A DNA stretch of 64,000 nucleotides from Actinopolyspora mzabensis (GTDB taxonomy: Bacteria > Actinomycetota > Actinomycetes > Mycobacteriales > Pseudonocardiaceae). The stretch's first letter is position 1, and every line of letters starts with the position of its first letter. The translations under genes were made by a program, and so were the position numbers. The notes beneath the pieces were generated by a model, which ran no database searches, was not told the origin of the DNA, and saw only the letters and a program-made list of their open reading frames with translations. The stretch is from NCBI RefSeq assembly GCF_900101095.1, contig NZ_FNFM01000008.1, forward strand, positions 1 to 64,000, in the 5' to 3' direction. This document shows, piece after piece, positions 26,016-35,331 of this stretch.

Positions 26016-27623
26016 TCAGCCGAGCAGCTGTTCGCGGAGCGTCTTCTTTGAGAACTTGCCGGTGCTGGTCTTGGGCAGCTCGTCGACGAACCACACCTCG
26101 TCCGGCAGCCACCATTTCGCCACCCGCTGCCGCAGGTGGTCGAACACCTGTTCGGAGGTGAGCTGCTTTCCCTCCTCCGTGACCACGCAGGCCACCGGGC
26201 GCTCGGTCCACTTCGGATCCGGCTTGGCGATCACCGCGGCCTCGACCACGTCCTCGTGGGCCATGATGTGGTTCTCCAGCTCGACCGAGGAGATCCACTC
26301 GCCGCCGGACTTGACCAGGTCCTTGGTGCGGTCCACGAGCCGAACGAAACCGTGCTCGTCCATCGTCGCCACATCGCCGGTGCGCAGCCACCCGTCGGAG
26401 GTGAACGCGTCCCGCCCCTCGTCGCCGTAGTAGGACGAGGCGATCCAGGGCCCGGCCGCCTGCAGCTCACCGGGCGAGGCACCGTCCCACGGCTGTTCCC
26501 GCCCGGTGTCCATGTCCACGATGCGCAGGTCCACCAGTGGAACGGCCTGGCCCTGCGTGGCGCGCACCTCGATCAGCTGCTCGGCGTTCAACCCGTCGTG
26601 ATGGCTGCGGGGGCTGGCCACCGAGGCCAGCGGACTGGTCTCGGTCATGCCCCACGCCTGGGTGATCGGGACGCCGATCGCCTCGCGCCACCCCTCCGAC
26701 AGGGCCGTGGGAATGGCCGAGCCCCCGCCGACGACCACTCGCAGACTGGACAGGTCGTGATCGCCCAGCAACGGCAGCATCCCCATCCAGATGGTGGGCA
26801 CGCCCGCGGTGGTGGTGACGCGGTGGCGCTCCAGCATGCTCACGAGCGCCTCGGGCTTCATCGCCGGGCCGGGGAACACGATCGAGGCACCCGCGAAGAT
26901 CGCGGCGTATGGCAGCCCCCAGGCGTTGACGTGGAACATCGGCACCACGGGAAGTATGGTGTCCCGTTCGCTGAGCCCCACCGCGTCGACTGTCAGGCTG
27001 ACCAGGGAGTGCAGCACGGTGGAGCGGTGCGAGTAGACCACGCCCTTGGGCTGGCCGGTGGTTCCGGAGGTGTAGCACATCGCGGCGGCCGAGTTCTCGT
27101 CGGCGACCTCGAAGCGACCGCGGAACGGCTCGGCGGCGGCGAGCAGCTCTTCGTAGTCCCTGATGCGGGGATCGTCCGGGAGCTCGGAGTCGGCGCCGTC
27201 GTCGAGGACCACGAAGTACCGCACGGTGGCCAGCTGGTCGGCCATCGGCCACAACATCGGAAGCAGCGAACGATCCACGAACACCACGTCGTCGGCGGCG
27301 TGCTCGGCGATGTAGGCGACCTGCTCGGCGAACAGCCTGATGTTGAGGGTGTGCAGCACGCGTCCGGTGCACGGCACACCGAAGTAGAGTTCGAGGTGAC
27401 GCTGGGTGTTCCAGCCGAACGTGGCCACCCTGGCCCCTTCCGGGACCCCGAGTTGGTCGAGCACGGTGGCCAGCCGTCGGACGCGCGAGGCCCATTCCGC
27501 GTAGGTACTTTCGACTTCACCGCGCAGCGTGGTGGTGACGATTCGCTTGTCCTGGAACTGCCGCTCCGCCCGGTGGAAGATGTGCGGGAGGGTCAGCGGA
27601 CGGTCCTGCATCAGTGCCTGCAT
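26016..27623 (-). CDS. long-chain acyl-CoA synthetase (AMP-binding)
   Basis: Encodes 535 residues from the ATG at 27623. The adenylation signature YTSGTTGQPKGVVYSHRS is intact, with the later QAWGMTETSPL, GWLRTGDVATMDEHGFVRLV and KDLVKSGGEWISSVELEN motifs. The C-terminal catalytic lysine lies in KTSTGKFSKK. These enzymes activate a medium- or long-chain fatty acid to acyl-CoA through an acyl-AMP. The gene is alone on its strand, with a short promoter gap containing a TAGTATG-like -10 region upstream. Confidence 0.92.
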   Translation of the reverse strand: MQALMQDRPLTLPHIFHRAERQFQDKRIVTTTLRGEVESTYAEWASRVRRLATVLDQLGVPEGARVATFGWNTQRHLELYFGVPCTGRVLHTLNIRLFAEQVAYIAEHAADDVVFVDRSLLPMLWPMADQLATVRYFVVLDDGADSELPDDPRIRDYEELLAAAEPFRGRFEVADENSAAAMCYTSGTTGQPKGVVYSHRSTVLHSLVSLTVDAVGLSERDTILPVVPMFHVNAWGLPYAAIFAGASIVFPGPAMKPEALVSMLERHRVTTTAGVPTIWMGMLPLLGDHDLSSLRVVVGGGSAIPTALSEGWREAIGVPITQAWGMTETSPLASVASPRSHHDGLNAEQLIEVRATQGQAVPLVDLRIVDMDTGREQPWDGASPGELQAAGPWIASSYYGDEGRDAFTSDGWLRTGDVATMDEHGFVRLVDRTKDLVKSGGEWISSVELENHIMAHEDVVEAAVIAKPDPKWTERPVACVVTEEGKQLTSEQVFDHLRQRVAKWWLPDEVWFVDELPKTSTGKFSKKTLREQLLG

Positions 27624-27815
27624 ATCGGGCTCTTTCGTTCTGGTGGGGTGCGAGCGCCCCGGGAGAGCCGGTACGGACCGAGCCCCGGTCGGCGTGACTG
27701 GTGACACAGTAGTATGTATCACCCATTCGGGGGTATTGGCACCAGGTCAGCGCGCCGTGATGTTCGCGGATCGTTGCGCGACGGGCACGATCATCGCGCT
27801 GCGGGCCCGGCTGTC

Positions 27816-27831
27816 GATTTCTCGCGAAATC
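27816..27831. repeat. solo GATTTC-GAAATC palindrome
   Basis: GATTTCTCGCGAAATC lies 14 bp downstream of the stop codon of the YrhK-like gene (minus strand, ending at 27845). Confidence 0.8.
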
Positions 27832-27844
27832 GCCGCGCGCGGGA

Positions 27845-28147
27845 TCAGAAGTCCTGCTCGGAGTCGTTGTCGTGCCGGGAGGGCCCGTGCAGCCGGTGCA
27901 GGTGCACCCGTCTGCTGAGCCGGATGGCGGGACGGATGGCGAGCTCGATGCTGCCGATCAGGAACAGCCAGGTCCCCTCGGTGGTGGTGGCCTCCCAGAA
28001 GAAGAGGATGCTGCCCACCATGAACCACAGCGCGACGAGGATGTCGTTGGCGATGCTGATCACTTCGTAGCGCTTGCGGATCAGCAGCTCTTCGTGACCG
28101 ATCCGCAGTACCAGCGGCGTGGACGAGTGGGGATCGGACTCGTGCAT
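27845..28147 (-). CDS. YrhK-like small membrane protein
   Basis: Encodes 100 residues. After a short hydrophilic start come RIGHEELLIRKRYEVISIAND and two hydrophobic helices (ILVALWFMVGSILFFW and GTWLFLIGSIELAIRPAIRL), the compact pattern of YrhK-like proteins. The C-terminal tail is basic and polar. The function of the family is unknown. No operon partner is evident. Confidence 0.65.
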   Translation of the reverse strand: MHESDPHSSTPLVLRIGHEELLIRKRYEVISIANDILVALWFMVGSILFFWEATTTEGTWLFLIGSIELAIRPAIRLSRRVHLHRLHGPSRHDNDSEQDF

Positions 28148-28367
28148 TGCTTCAGCGTCCCATCCGGATCTCGGTTGCGCTCGCACCCCCGCTCGGGTCC
28201 GCTTCGGGAAGGAACCGCTGCCGCGGCGGCGGACGACTCGGAGTCGCCCCGCCGGGGCCCCGTGGCGACCGTCCACCATTGTGCCGGTTCCGGAAGGGGC
28301 GCTTTCGGAACTCCGGGGCACCGCCCCCGTGGCGAGGAGGCGGTGGCCGCACGTCTTCATCGGCCGG

Positions 28368-29342
28368 TCAGGCCACGCCCTCCGGGCTGGCTCCCTCGAT
28401 GGAGACCCCCGAGGCGGTGATGCGTTCGATCTCGGCCAGATCGTCGGCGTCGAGCCGCAGCTCCGCGGCGGCGAGGCTCTTCTCGATGTTGCGGGAGCTC
28501 CGCGCCCCGACGATGGCGACGTGCACCCCCTCCTGCGCGAGCACCCATGCGATCGCGAGCTGGCTGACGTCGGCACCCTTGTCGGCGGCGAACCGAGTGA
28601 GCTGGTCGACCACCTCCAGGTTGCGCCGGAACGTCTCCCCCTTGAAGGCGGAGGACTGCGAGCGCCAGTCGTCGGCCTCGAAGGTGGTGTTCTGGCTCAG
28701 CCCGCCGGTCAGCAGTCCACTCGCGAGTGGGCTGTAGACGAGCACTCCGATGTCGTGCTGCCGCGCGTAGGGCAACGTCTCCCGTTCGATACCACGCCGG
28801 AACAGGTGGTAGGGCGGCTGCAGCGTCTCCACGGGTCGGGTGCGGTCGAAGTCGGCCAGCTGGGCGGCGTCGTAGTTGGACACACCCACGTGCCGGATCT
28901 TGCCCTCGTCGACGAGCTCCTGCAGCGCGGCCGCGGTCTCCTCGGCCGGAGTCTGCTCGTCGGGCCAGTGCACCTGGTAAAGATCGATGTGGTCGATGTC
29001 GAGCGCACGCAGGCTCTCGGTGACGCCCTGTCGCAGTGACGCGCGCCGGGCGTCCCTGGGACGTTCTCCGCCCGGGTTGATACCGCCCTTGGTCGCGATG
29101 ACGAGACTCTCACGGTCCCGGTCCAGTTCGGAGCGCAACGCCCGCCCCAAGACCTCTTCTGACTTGCCGAAACCGTATGCCTGGGCGGTGTCGAAGAAAT
29201 TGACACCGAGTTCCCGCGCGTGCCGAATGGCAGCGATGGCCTGTTCCTCGTCGAACGAGCCCCACTCACCACCCAATTGCCAGGTGCCGAAAGCGATTCG
29301 CGACACCGTCATACCCGTCTTGCCCAACACGGTCTGCTGCAT
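28368..29342 (-). CDS. aldo/keto reductase
   Basis: Encodes 324 residues from the ATG at 29342, with GGAAG upstream. The catalytic tetrad of the family is present: Asp51 and Tyr56 (FFDTAQAYG), Lys85 (VIATKGG) and His125 (YQVHWPD). The N-terminus matches the YajO/AKR11-AKR13-type class (MQQTVLGKTGMTVSRIAFGT). The NADPH-binding C-terminal loop is SSRNIEKSL. Substrates are carbonyl compounds; the physiological one is unknown. Confidence 0.9.
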   Translation of the reverse strand: MQQTVLGKTGMTVSRIAFGTWQLGGEWGSFDEEQAIAAIRHARELGVNFFDTAQAYGFGKSEEVLGRALRSELDRDRESLVIATKGGINPGGERPRDARRASLRQGVTESLRALDIDHIDLYQVHWPDEQTPAEETAAALQELVDEGKIRHVGVSNYDAAQLADFDRTRPVETLQPPYHLFRRGIERETLPYARQHDIGVLVYSPLASGLLTGGLSQNTTFEADDWRSQSSAFKGETFRRNLEVVDQLTRFAADKGADVSQLAIAWVLAQEGVHVAIVGARSSRNIEKSLAAAELRLDADDLAEIERITASGVSIEGASPEGVA

Positions 29343-29561
29343 ACTTCCATGAGATCGAAAACTTCGGAAACACGCCACCCAGGCCGCGCCCCAGCCCGCC
29401 GCCCGGACTGCGCGCACCGGCGACGAAACCGAAAAACCACACTTCCGGGGTGAATCCGGCCGATTCACTGGCGAGTGCGCGCACGGGTTGAGCATGTTGA
29501 TCACAGGTGTCCCGCTCGGGACCACATCCCCTCCCTCACACGGAACGAAAGGTGATGCTGC

Positions 29562-30005
29562 ATGCTCATTCCCCACGGCGGCACGTCCCCGCACCACGCG
29601 TGCTCGCGCGGCAGTCGCCGAGCCCCACTCGCTCCGCGAGTGCGAGGAGTGCTGTTCTCGCTCCTGGCGGCTCTGCTGCTGGGCGGATCGGTCCAACCAC
29701 TCGCGGCGGGCGCGGTGCCCGACACCGACCGGCCCTGCGACGTCGGAGTGTTCTGCGCCTGGCCGGAAACCGACTACGCGGGCAATGACCACTCCTTCGA
29801 CCTGCGCAGCACGAACATGGAGGAATGCGTGCGGCTGCACGGAAACATCGAGGCACGTTCCTTCGCCAATCGAATGGACAGACCTGTCACGGTCTACCAG
29901 GACGCGCGATGCGCCACCAGCGCGGACTTCAGCACCTATCCCGGCGGAAGTTTCGTACCTCGCGCCCCGTACGTGGTGCGGGCGATCAAGGTCTGGACGC
30001 ACTGA
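29562..30005 (+). CDS. secreted peptidase inhibitor I36-like protein
   Basis: Encodes 147 residues with AAAGGTGATG before the ATG. A basic start and hydrophobic stretch (GVLFSLLAALLLGGSV, then AAGAVP) form a signal peptide cleaved near residue 50. The mature part has the I36/beta-gamma-crystallin pattern CDVGVFCAWPETDYAGN, plus further cysteines in MEECVRLHG and QDARCAT. Streptomyces metalloprotease inhibitor SMI is the founding relative. It may restrain the organism's own or competing extracellular proteases. Confidence 0.8.
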   Translation: MLIPHGGTSPHHACSRGSRRAPLAPRVRGVLFSLLAALLLGGSVQPLAAGAVPDTDRPCDVGVFCAWPETDYAGNDHSFDLRSTNMEECVRLHGNIEARSFANRMDRPVTVYQDARCATSADFSTYPGGSFVPRAPYVVRAIKVWTH

Positions 30006-30043
30006 TCGAAGTTTTCCGCTCGGATCGGCGGGGTGCTCGGTTG

Positions 30044-30089
30044 GCGGACCCTCCCACCGGCTCTCGCCGCGGGAAGGCCCGACATCGGG
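30044..30089 (+). repeat. solo 5' module of composite intergenic repeat, copy B
   Basis: GCGGACCCTCCCACCGGCTC, then TCGCCGCGGGAAGG and CCCGACATCGGG, match the 5' modules at 14491 and 52382. It starts 39 bp after the stop codon of the I36-like gene. Confidence 0.6.
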
Positions 30090-30101
30090 GGGCGGATCGA
30101 A

Positions 30102-31334
30102 TCAGGCGGAGCGATGCTCCAGTCGGGAAATCAGTTCGGACAGTCGCCGGGCGGAGGCCTCCCAGGTGAATCCGGCCGCGTGCGCACGCGCCGCCGCGAC
30201 CACGGAACCGCGTGGTTCGACGTTCTCGGTACGACGCACCGCCGTGGCGAAGTCCGCGGCCGAATCGGGGTCGAAAAACCACGCGTTACCACCACTGACC
30301 TCGCGGAAGATGGGAATGTCGCTGCACACCACCGGAGTTTCGGCGTTCATCGCCTCGATGACCGGCAGCCCGAATCCCTCGTCCCGCGAGGCGGTGACCA
30401 GCGCTGCGGCACGGCGCAACAGCAGTCGGTACGCGGACTCCTCGATGCCGTTGTGGAAAACCACCTCGGCATCCGAGGGGACGATCCGGCGCAGCTCACG
30501 TTCCCGACCGGGCGGTATCCGGCTGAGCAGGTGCAGTCGATAACCGGGCAAGCGGGCCATTCCCGCGAGCAGGGTCTCCACGTTCTTGTAGGGCATGAAC
30601 GACCCCATGTAGAGCAGTTCCCGGCGGGGAGCGCCCGCGCCCGGCTCGGGCTCGTCCACCACGGCTTCCCCCGGCTCCACGGCGGACGACTCGGTGAGCC
30701 CGGTGGCCGTGTCCGTCCGGACGACCGATACGGGGGCGTCCCCCGGCGCATTGGGTACCACCGTCACCGACCGGACGGTCAGCCGGTGGCGGGCGATCAA
30801 CCGCTTGGTCGTATCACTGACGGTCACCACCGCGTCGGCCCGATTGAGCAGCAGCCGCTGCGGCCACCACGCGTGGTGGAACAGCCACCAAACGACCCGA
30901 ACCGGCAACGGCAGGAAACCGGGCGGACGGGGATCGCGGTAGTAGATCAGGTCGTGCAGCGTGAGCACGAGGACGTAGCGGCGCCGGAATCCACCGATCA
31001 CCTGGAGCGGGCTGAACACCACTTCGGCACCCAGTCGTCGCAGGGTGCGCGAGAGCAGGAGTTCTCGGGGGGAGAACGGGCTGTTGATCAACCGGTAGGG
31101 GACGCCCTCCGGCAACAGCCGCAGCTGACGCCTGTCGTGAATCAGCATGGTGACCGGACGGAGGCGGTGCAGCGCTTCGATGATCCCCGCCCCGTAGCGG
31201 CTGATGCCGTCCGGGAAGTCGGTTCGTGTCCAGCGGGCGTCGACGAACACCCGCTTCGGCGCGGCGCCGTACTCCCCACCGGTGTGGGGCTCGGACTCGG
31301 GATCCGGGCCCGGGGTCATACGGCCCGGGGTCAT
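30102..31334 (-). CDS. GT4-family glycosyltransferase
   Basis: Encodes 410 residues; its ATG overlaps the stop codon of the upstream hydrolase gene (ATGA). The GT-B fold is visible: a donor-binding half with LLYMGSFMPYKNVETLLAGM, ALVTASRDEGFGLPVIEAM and the E-x7-E-type nucleotide-sugar site. The N-terminal acceptor half starts at KRVFVDARWTRTDFPDGISR. It is likely a sugar transferase acting on a lipid or polysaccharide acceptor at the membrane. A 15-bp tandem duplication at the start creates a repeated MTPGR and a second possible start at 31319. Confidence 0.88.
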   Translation of the reverse strand: MTPGRMTPGPDPESEPHTGGEYGAAPKRVFVDARWTRTDFPDGISRYGAGIIEALHRLRPVTMLIHDRRQLRLLPEGVPYRLINSPFSPRELLLSRTLRRLGAEVVFSPLQVIGGFRRRYVLVLTLHDLIYYRDPRPPGFLPLPVRVVWWLFHHAWWPQRLLLNRADAVVTVSDTTKRLIARHRLTVRSVTVVPNAPGDAPVSVVRTDTATGLTESSAVEPGEAVVDEPEPGAGAPRRELLYMGSFMPYKNVETLLAGMARLPGYRLHLLSRIPPGRERELRRIVPSDAEVVFHNGIEESAYRLLLRRAAALVTASRDEGFGLPVIEAMNAETPVVCSDIPIFREVSGGNAWFFDPDSAADFATAVRRTENVEPRGSVVAAARAHAAGFTWEASARRLSELISRLEHRSA

Positions 31335-31337
31335 ACG
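31308..31337 (-). repeat. 15-bp tandem duplication at hydrolase/glycosyltransferase junction
   Basis: GCCCGGGGTCATACG is present twice (31308-31322 and 31323-31337). The second copy contains the overlapping ATGA of the two genes. Confidence 0.9.
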
Positions 31338-32296
31338 GCATCGAGGAAGCGTCGGATCGAACGGGCCGCGTGCCGGGGGGCTTCGTAGTGCACCAGATGC
31401 CCCACCTCCTCGATGACCTCCAACTCGGCGTCCACGAGCGAATCACGCATCCGCCGCTGCCCGGCGAGCGGCGCTATCTCGTCGGTCTCCCCCGCTATCA
31501 GCAGCGTGCGGGTGGTCAGTTCGGTGGCGTGGTCCGCCACGGTCTCGGAGACCGAGGAACGATATGTCTCGGCGAGCAGCGCGGGGCTGTGGAACCGGCT
31601 GAAATGCCGCAGGTGGCTCTCGTGCGCGAAGCGCCGCACCCTCGGGTCCCGAGTGCGCAGCATCGCGTGACTGGCCCCCAGCACGATCCACCTGTTCGAG
31701 AGCAGTGCTCTGCCCAACCGCACGGGCAACAGCTCGCCGAGCCGGTAGTAGAGCGAGGTCAACCGGGCGAGCAGCGCCGCGGGGCCCTGCGAGGCGGGGG
31801 TGGATATGGGATTGAGCAGCACCAGTCCGCGTACCAGCTCCGGTGAGCCTGCCGCCACGGCGGCGGCCACCACGGACCCGAAGGAGTGCCCGAGCAGATC
31901 GACCCGTTCTCCGCGGTGATCGAGTTTTCGCAGCAGCTCGACCACGGCTCGGGCGTATCCGGCGGCGTCGTGCCGTCGCGTGCTCATCGGCCCCGAGTCG
32001 CCGAAGCCCGGCAGGTCGGGGATGAGGAGTTCCCGCTCCGGCAACGCCGCCGCCAGCGGTTCCAGCCCGTGATGGGTGCCGCGCAACCCGTGCAGCAGCA
32101 GCATGGGAGGACGTGAGCGCCCCGGGCTCCCGCCGGACGGGCCATCGGCCTCGGGACTCCCGATCTCAGGGGGTTCGGGCACGGCCGGGACGTATCGCCA
32201 GTAGTGCAGCGTGCTGCCGCTGACGTCCAGCCGCTCGCGGCTTCTGCGGCCACGTAGGGAGGTGACCGGGAGCTGTTCGTGATCGACTGCTGACAT
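31331..32296 (-). CDS. alpha/beta hydrolase
   Basis: Encodes 321 residues from the ATG at 32296; ATG 32323 adds nine residues. The oxyanion loop HGLRGTHHG, nucleophile elbow LGHSFGS and C-terminal catalytic His in GHLVHYEAP are all present, with Asp in AGETDEIAP. The N-terminal 60 residues are Pro/Gly-rich and probably disordered. It is coupled to the downstream glycosyltransferase by an ATGA overlap, suggesting a role in the same glycan or lipid pathway. The substrate is unknown. Confidence 0.85.
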   Translation of the reverse strand: MSAVDHEQLPVTSLRGRRSRERLDVSGSTLHYWRYVPAVPEPPEIGSPEADGPSGGSPGRSRPPMLLLHGLRGTHHGLEPLAAALPERELLIPDLPGFGDSGPMSTRRHDAAGYARAVVELLRKLDHRGERVDLLGHSFGSVVAAAVAAGSPELVRGLVLLNPISTPASQGPAALLARLTSLYYRLGELLPVRLGRALLSNRWIVLGASHAMLRTRDPRVRRFAHESHLRHFSRFHSPALLAETYRSSVSETVADHATELTTRTLLIAGETDEIAPLAGQRRMRDSLVDAELEVIEEVGHLVHYEAPRHAARSIRRFLDAV

Positions 32297-32415
32297 CGGC
32301 GGCTCGGAATCCCTTCGGATCATCCCTAGTGGCTCGGGCGGGACGTCCGGGGCGTCCCGCTGCCCGGTCGCGGTGACGGCACTCGTGACGGAACGCTCGA
32401 CAGTGGAGTAACTGC

Positions 32416-33651
32416 TCAGCCCGCCAGCTCGGTGTGGATCTCGGCCGGATCGTCGGTGTGCACCGGGTCGATCAGGTGGTGGTAGACCGATTCGAACCGG
32501 CTGAGCACGGCTTCGATGTCGTGGGCCTCGGAGATGATGTGCTGGCTGAAGGCCCCCATGCTGTCGATGGTGGTGCGTTCGGTGACGACCTCGTCGATGG
32601 CCTTCGCGAGGGCGTGCACGTCGCGCGGCGGGTAGAGCCAGCCGTTGCGTCCCGGCCGCACCAGGTGCGGCAGGGCCATCGCGTTCGCCAGCACCACGGC
32701 GGTTCGGGCGGACATCGCCTCCATCGTCGCCAGGCTCTGCAGTTCGGCGATGCTCGGCATGCAGAACACGTCGGCGCGCGCGTAGGCGGCGAGCAGCTCC
32801 TCCTCGTCGACCAGCCCGGCGAAGCACACCCGGTCGGCGATACCGAGCTCCGCCGCGAGCTGTTCGAGCGACTCACGCCTACTGCCGTCACCGATGATCT
32901 CCAAGCGGGTCGGGGCGTCGGTGTGCAGCAGGGACATGGCCCGCAGCAGGTCGTCGATGTGCTTCTCCTCGTCGAGCCTGCCGACGAAGAGCACGGTGCG
33001 CACGGCCGGGTCGGGGTGCTGTTCCCGGTACTCGGCCGCGGCACTGCGATAGCGGTCGATGTCGATGCCGCACGAGATCGGCAGCGCCCGCTTGTCGAAA
33101 CCGTGCTCTCGCAGCAGCCGTACGGCGCGGGGGGTCGGCGCTGTCACGGTGGCGGCCTTGCTGTAGTGCCTGACCAGGTTGCACCACAGCACGGCGGCGG
33201 CCGTGGACTGCAGGAAGCGGGGCAGCGGCAGATAACCGAAGATGTTCTCCGGCATGAAGTGATTGGTCGCCACCAGGGGAATCCGCATGCGGCGGGCGGT
33301 GTTGATCAGGCCGCGGCCGATGAAGAAGTGCGACTGGACGTGCACCACGTCCGGCCGGATCTCGTGCAGCAGGCGTTTGGCCTCGGTGGAGGCTCGCCAG
33401 GGCGGACAGACCCGTGTCGTCGGGTGTGCCGGCGTGCCGTAGGAAGCGACCCGGTGGACGGTGACGCCGTCCTCTGCCGCGGTGTACGAGCGACGGTCCG
33501 GGGCGTGGCAGATCACGTGGACCTCGTGGCCACGTGCGGCCAGTCCCGTGGCCAGGCGGTGGGCGAAACTGGCGGCACCGTTGACATCGGGCGGATACAT
33601 GACTGCTCCGAGCACGATCCGCAGCGGCCGCCCACTGGGTTGCGAAGTCAC
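32416..33651 (-). CDS. GT4-family glycosyltransferase (PimB/MgtA-like)
   Basis: Encodes 411 residues. The N-terminal half has the acceptor-side pattern MYPPDVNGAASFAHRLATGL and DVVHVQSHFFIGRGL. The donor half shows VLFVGRLDEEKHIDDLLRAM and FCMPSIAELQSLATMEAM with the conserved E-x7-E. This is typical of mannosyl- or glucosyltransferases acting on glycolipids or phospholipids in actinobacteria. Together with the hydrolase, the second GT4 and the DMT transporter on the same strand it forms a loose cluster, probably for envelope glycolipid synthesis. Confidence 0.88.
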   Translation of the reverse strand: MTSQPSGRPLRIVLGAVMYPPDVNGAASFAHRLATGLAARGHEVHVICHAPDRRSYTAAEDGVTVHRVASYGTPAHPTTRVCPPWRASTEAKRLLHEIRPDVVHVQSHFFIGRGLINTARRMRIPLVATNHFMPENIFGYLPLPRFLQSTAAAVLWCNLVRHYSKAATVTAPTPRAVRLLREHGFDKRALPISCGIDIDRYRSAAAEYREQHPDPAVRTVLFVGRLDEEKHIDDLLRAMSLLHTDAPTRLEIIGDGSRRESLEQLAAELGIADRVCFAGLVDEEELLAAYARADVFCMPSIAELQSLATMEAMSARTAVVLANAMALPHLVRPGRNGWLYPPRDVHALAKAIDEVVTERTTIDSMGAFSQHIISEAHDIEAVLSRFESVYHHLIDPVHTDDPAEIHTELAG

Positions 33652-33662
33652 TGCTACTCCCG

Positions 33663-34586
33663 TTACGAACTATCGACCGAGGTTACCCGTCGGTCACTGC
33701 CGTCGGGGGCCACGGTATGTGCGCCGCTGCCGCGGTTGTCCGGGTGGTAGCGCGCCAACGCGAAGACACCGGCGCAGGCCACGGCGGCGCACACCCCCTC
33801 GGCAACGGCGGTCCAGGGGCCGACGGCGTCGGCCTCCCCCAGCAAACCGATTCCCAGTCCGACCGCGACCAGCGGATCTATCACCGTGAGGCAGGCGACG
33901 ACCAGATCCGGTGGACCACTGGCATAAGCGTGCTGCAACAGCCACCCACCTATCAGCACCGAGACCCCCATACCGAGCAGCAACCACAACTCGATGTCGG
34001 CGAGCTGGCCCGAGGTGACCTGCTGGGAAACCGCCCGCAGCAGTAGCGAGACCAGGCCGTAGGCGACGGCGCAGCCGGACGCGTAAGCGATGCAACGCAT
34101 CGAGCCGCTGCTCAACAGCCCGATCAGCCCGATCGCGAGCACGGCCACTGTCACCAGCTCGATCGCCGTTCCCGCTGCCTGGGGACTCACGGATGTGGGG
34201 GTGGCGCTGCGTACCGCGAGGAAGACGAACGCGGACACCCCGGCTGTTATGGCCAGCGCGGCCAGCACCGAGGAGCGCGGCAGCTTGTCCAGGCCGAGTC
34301 CCGAGTCGCGGGAGTTCAGCAGCACGGTCAGCGGCAGCGCCAGCACTCCGAGCGGCTGCACGACGGTCAGCGGCGCCAAACCCAGTGACAGGGCGTGCAG
34401 CACCGTTCCGCCGCCCAGACAGATCAGTCCCAACAGCCAACGACTGTTTCCCACCAGCCGCAGCTGGCTGCGAACCCCCAGTTTGCGATCGGAGATCGTG
34501 GCATGTACCGCACCGTGTTGCAGGTGGGCACCGAAGGCGTTGCCGAGAGCCGCCACCGCCGCGAGTAACACCGCGATCGTGGTCAT
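33663..34586 (-). CDS. DMT-superfamily (EamA-like) transporter
   Basis: Encodes 307 residues with about nine to ten hydrophobic helices in two related halves and short charged loops. Motifs such as LGLAPLTVVQPLGVLALP and ASGPPDLVVACLTVIDPLVA are typical of multi-drug or metabolite DMT exporters. The C-terminal 30 residues are hydrophilic (GAHTVAPDGSDRRV). It ends 12 bp before the start of the GT4 gene, so it is probably cotranscribed with it. The substrate is unknown. Confidence 0.85.
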   Translation of the reverse strand: MTTIAVLLAAVAALGNAFGAHLQHGAVHATISDRKLGVRSQLRLVGNSRWLLGLICLGGGTVLHALSLGLAPLTVVQPLGVLALPLTVLLNSRDSGLGLDKLPRSSVLAALAITAGVSAFVFLAVRSATPTSVSPQAAGTAIELVTVAVLAIGLIGLLSSGSMRCIAYASGCAVAYGLVSLLLRAVSQQVTSGQLADIELWLLLGMGVSVLIGGWLLQHAYASGPPDLVVACLTVIDPLVAVGLGIGLLGEADAVGPWTAVAEGVCAAVACAGVFALARYHPDNRGSGAHTVAPDGSDRRVTSVDSS

Positions 34587-35331
34587 GCCGGATCACGTCC
34601 GCTCATGAGACCGCCGTTCATCGCGCCGATGTCGCAGTCTCGTTTCGAGTGTCCGGGATCGTTTCGGGTAACGGATGTGCCTCGAACCTCCCATGTGGCT
34701 CCTCCGGAACTGTATCGAGACCAATCTCGCCCACCGGGGCCTCACCGGCATCGGGGTTCTCCCCCGACTCTCCCGCATGTAGCCCCGACACGGTCGGGCG
34801 GATACCACGACCGGCCCATGCGCTCGCCCGCCGAGGGAAGCAACCCACCGTCCGGCGCGACCGCATCACCGCGGAGCCGACCGCGGCGCGACTCGGACCT
34901 CCCCGCGCACGACTGTAGAACACACCCGGTGGGATGCCGGGCCGCTTCGACGAATCGACGATGTTCGCCCCGGCGAACCGGATCGGACCGCACACCAGCG
35001 CATCGACGGCCGGAACGTGGGCGGCTCGACCACTCGATGAGATCGACTTTTCCCGTTGTGCAGTGAGTGACCCCACACGAACGGGTAACCAGGGGACACT
35101 GGGCGCTGTCGCCCGACGACCGGACGTGAGGTTCTACGGGCCGGAGCTTCCACCCACCACGACGAACCGAAGGGGTTTCGCAGCAGGTCAAGTACAGCGG
35201 AAATACGGCGTGATCTCGCCCGATCCGGGCATACGGAAGCAACCCCGCCGCGACCGACACGTCTTACGGGACAACAAGAACCGGGCAACGACGATCCCAC
35301 CGCTACCCGGTGGGAACGGGAGGTGACCTTA
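34587..35331. other. 745-bp gap without credible genes
   Basis: Open frames on both strands lack ribosome binding sites and recognisable sequence. It contains small inverted repeats, GTTCGCC/GGCGAAC (34963-34978) and CCCACCG/CGGTGGG (35296-35314). The second lies just upstream of the lipoprotein's ribosome binding site and could affect its translation. Confidence 0.4.

Noticed and set aside
34618-35076. Minus-strand frame in the gap before the DUF4232 lipoprotein gene
   Set aside because: No binding site, poor composition, and several equally long frames overlap it.
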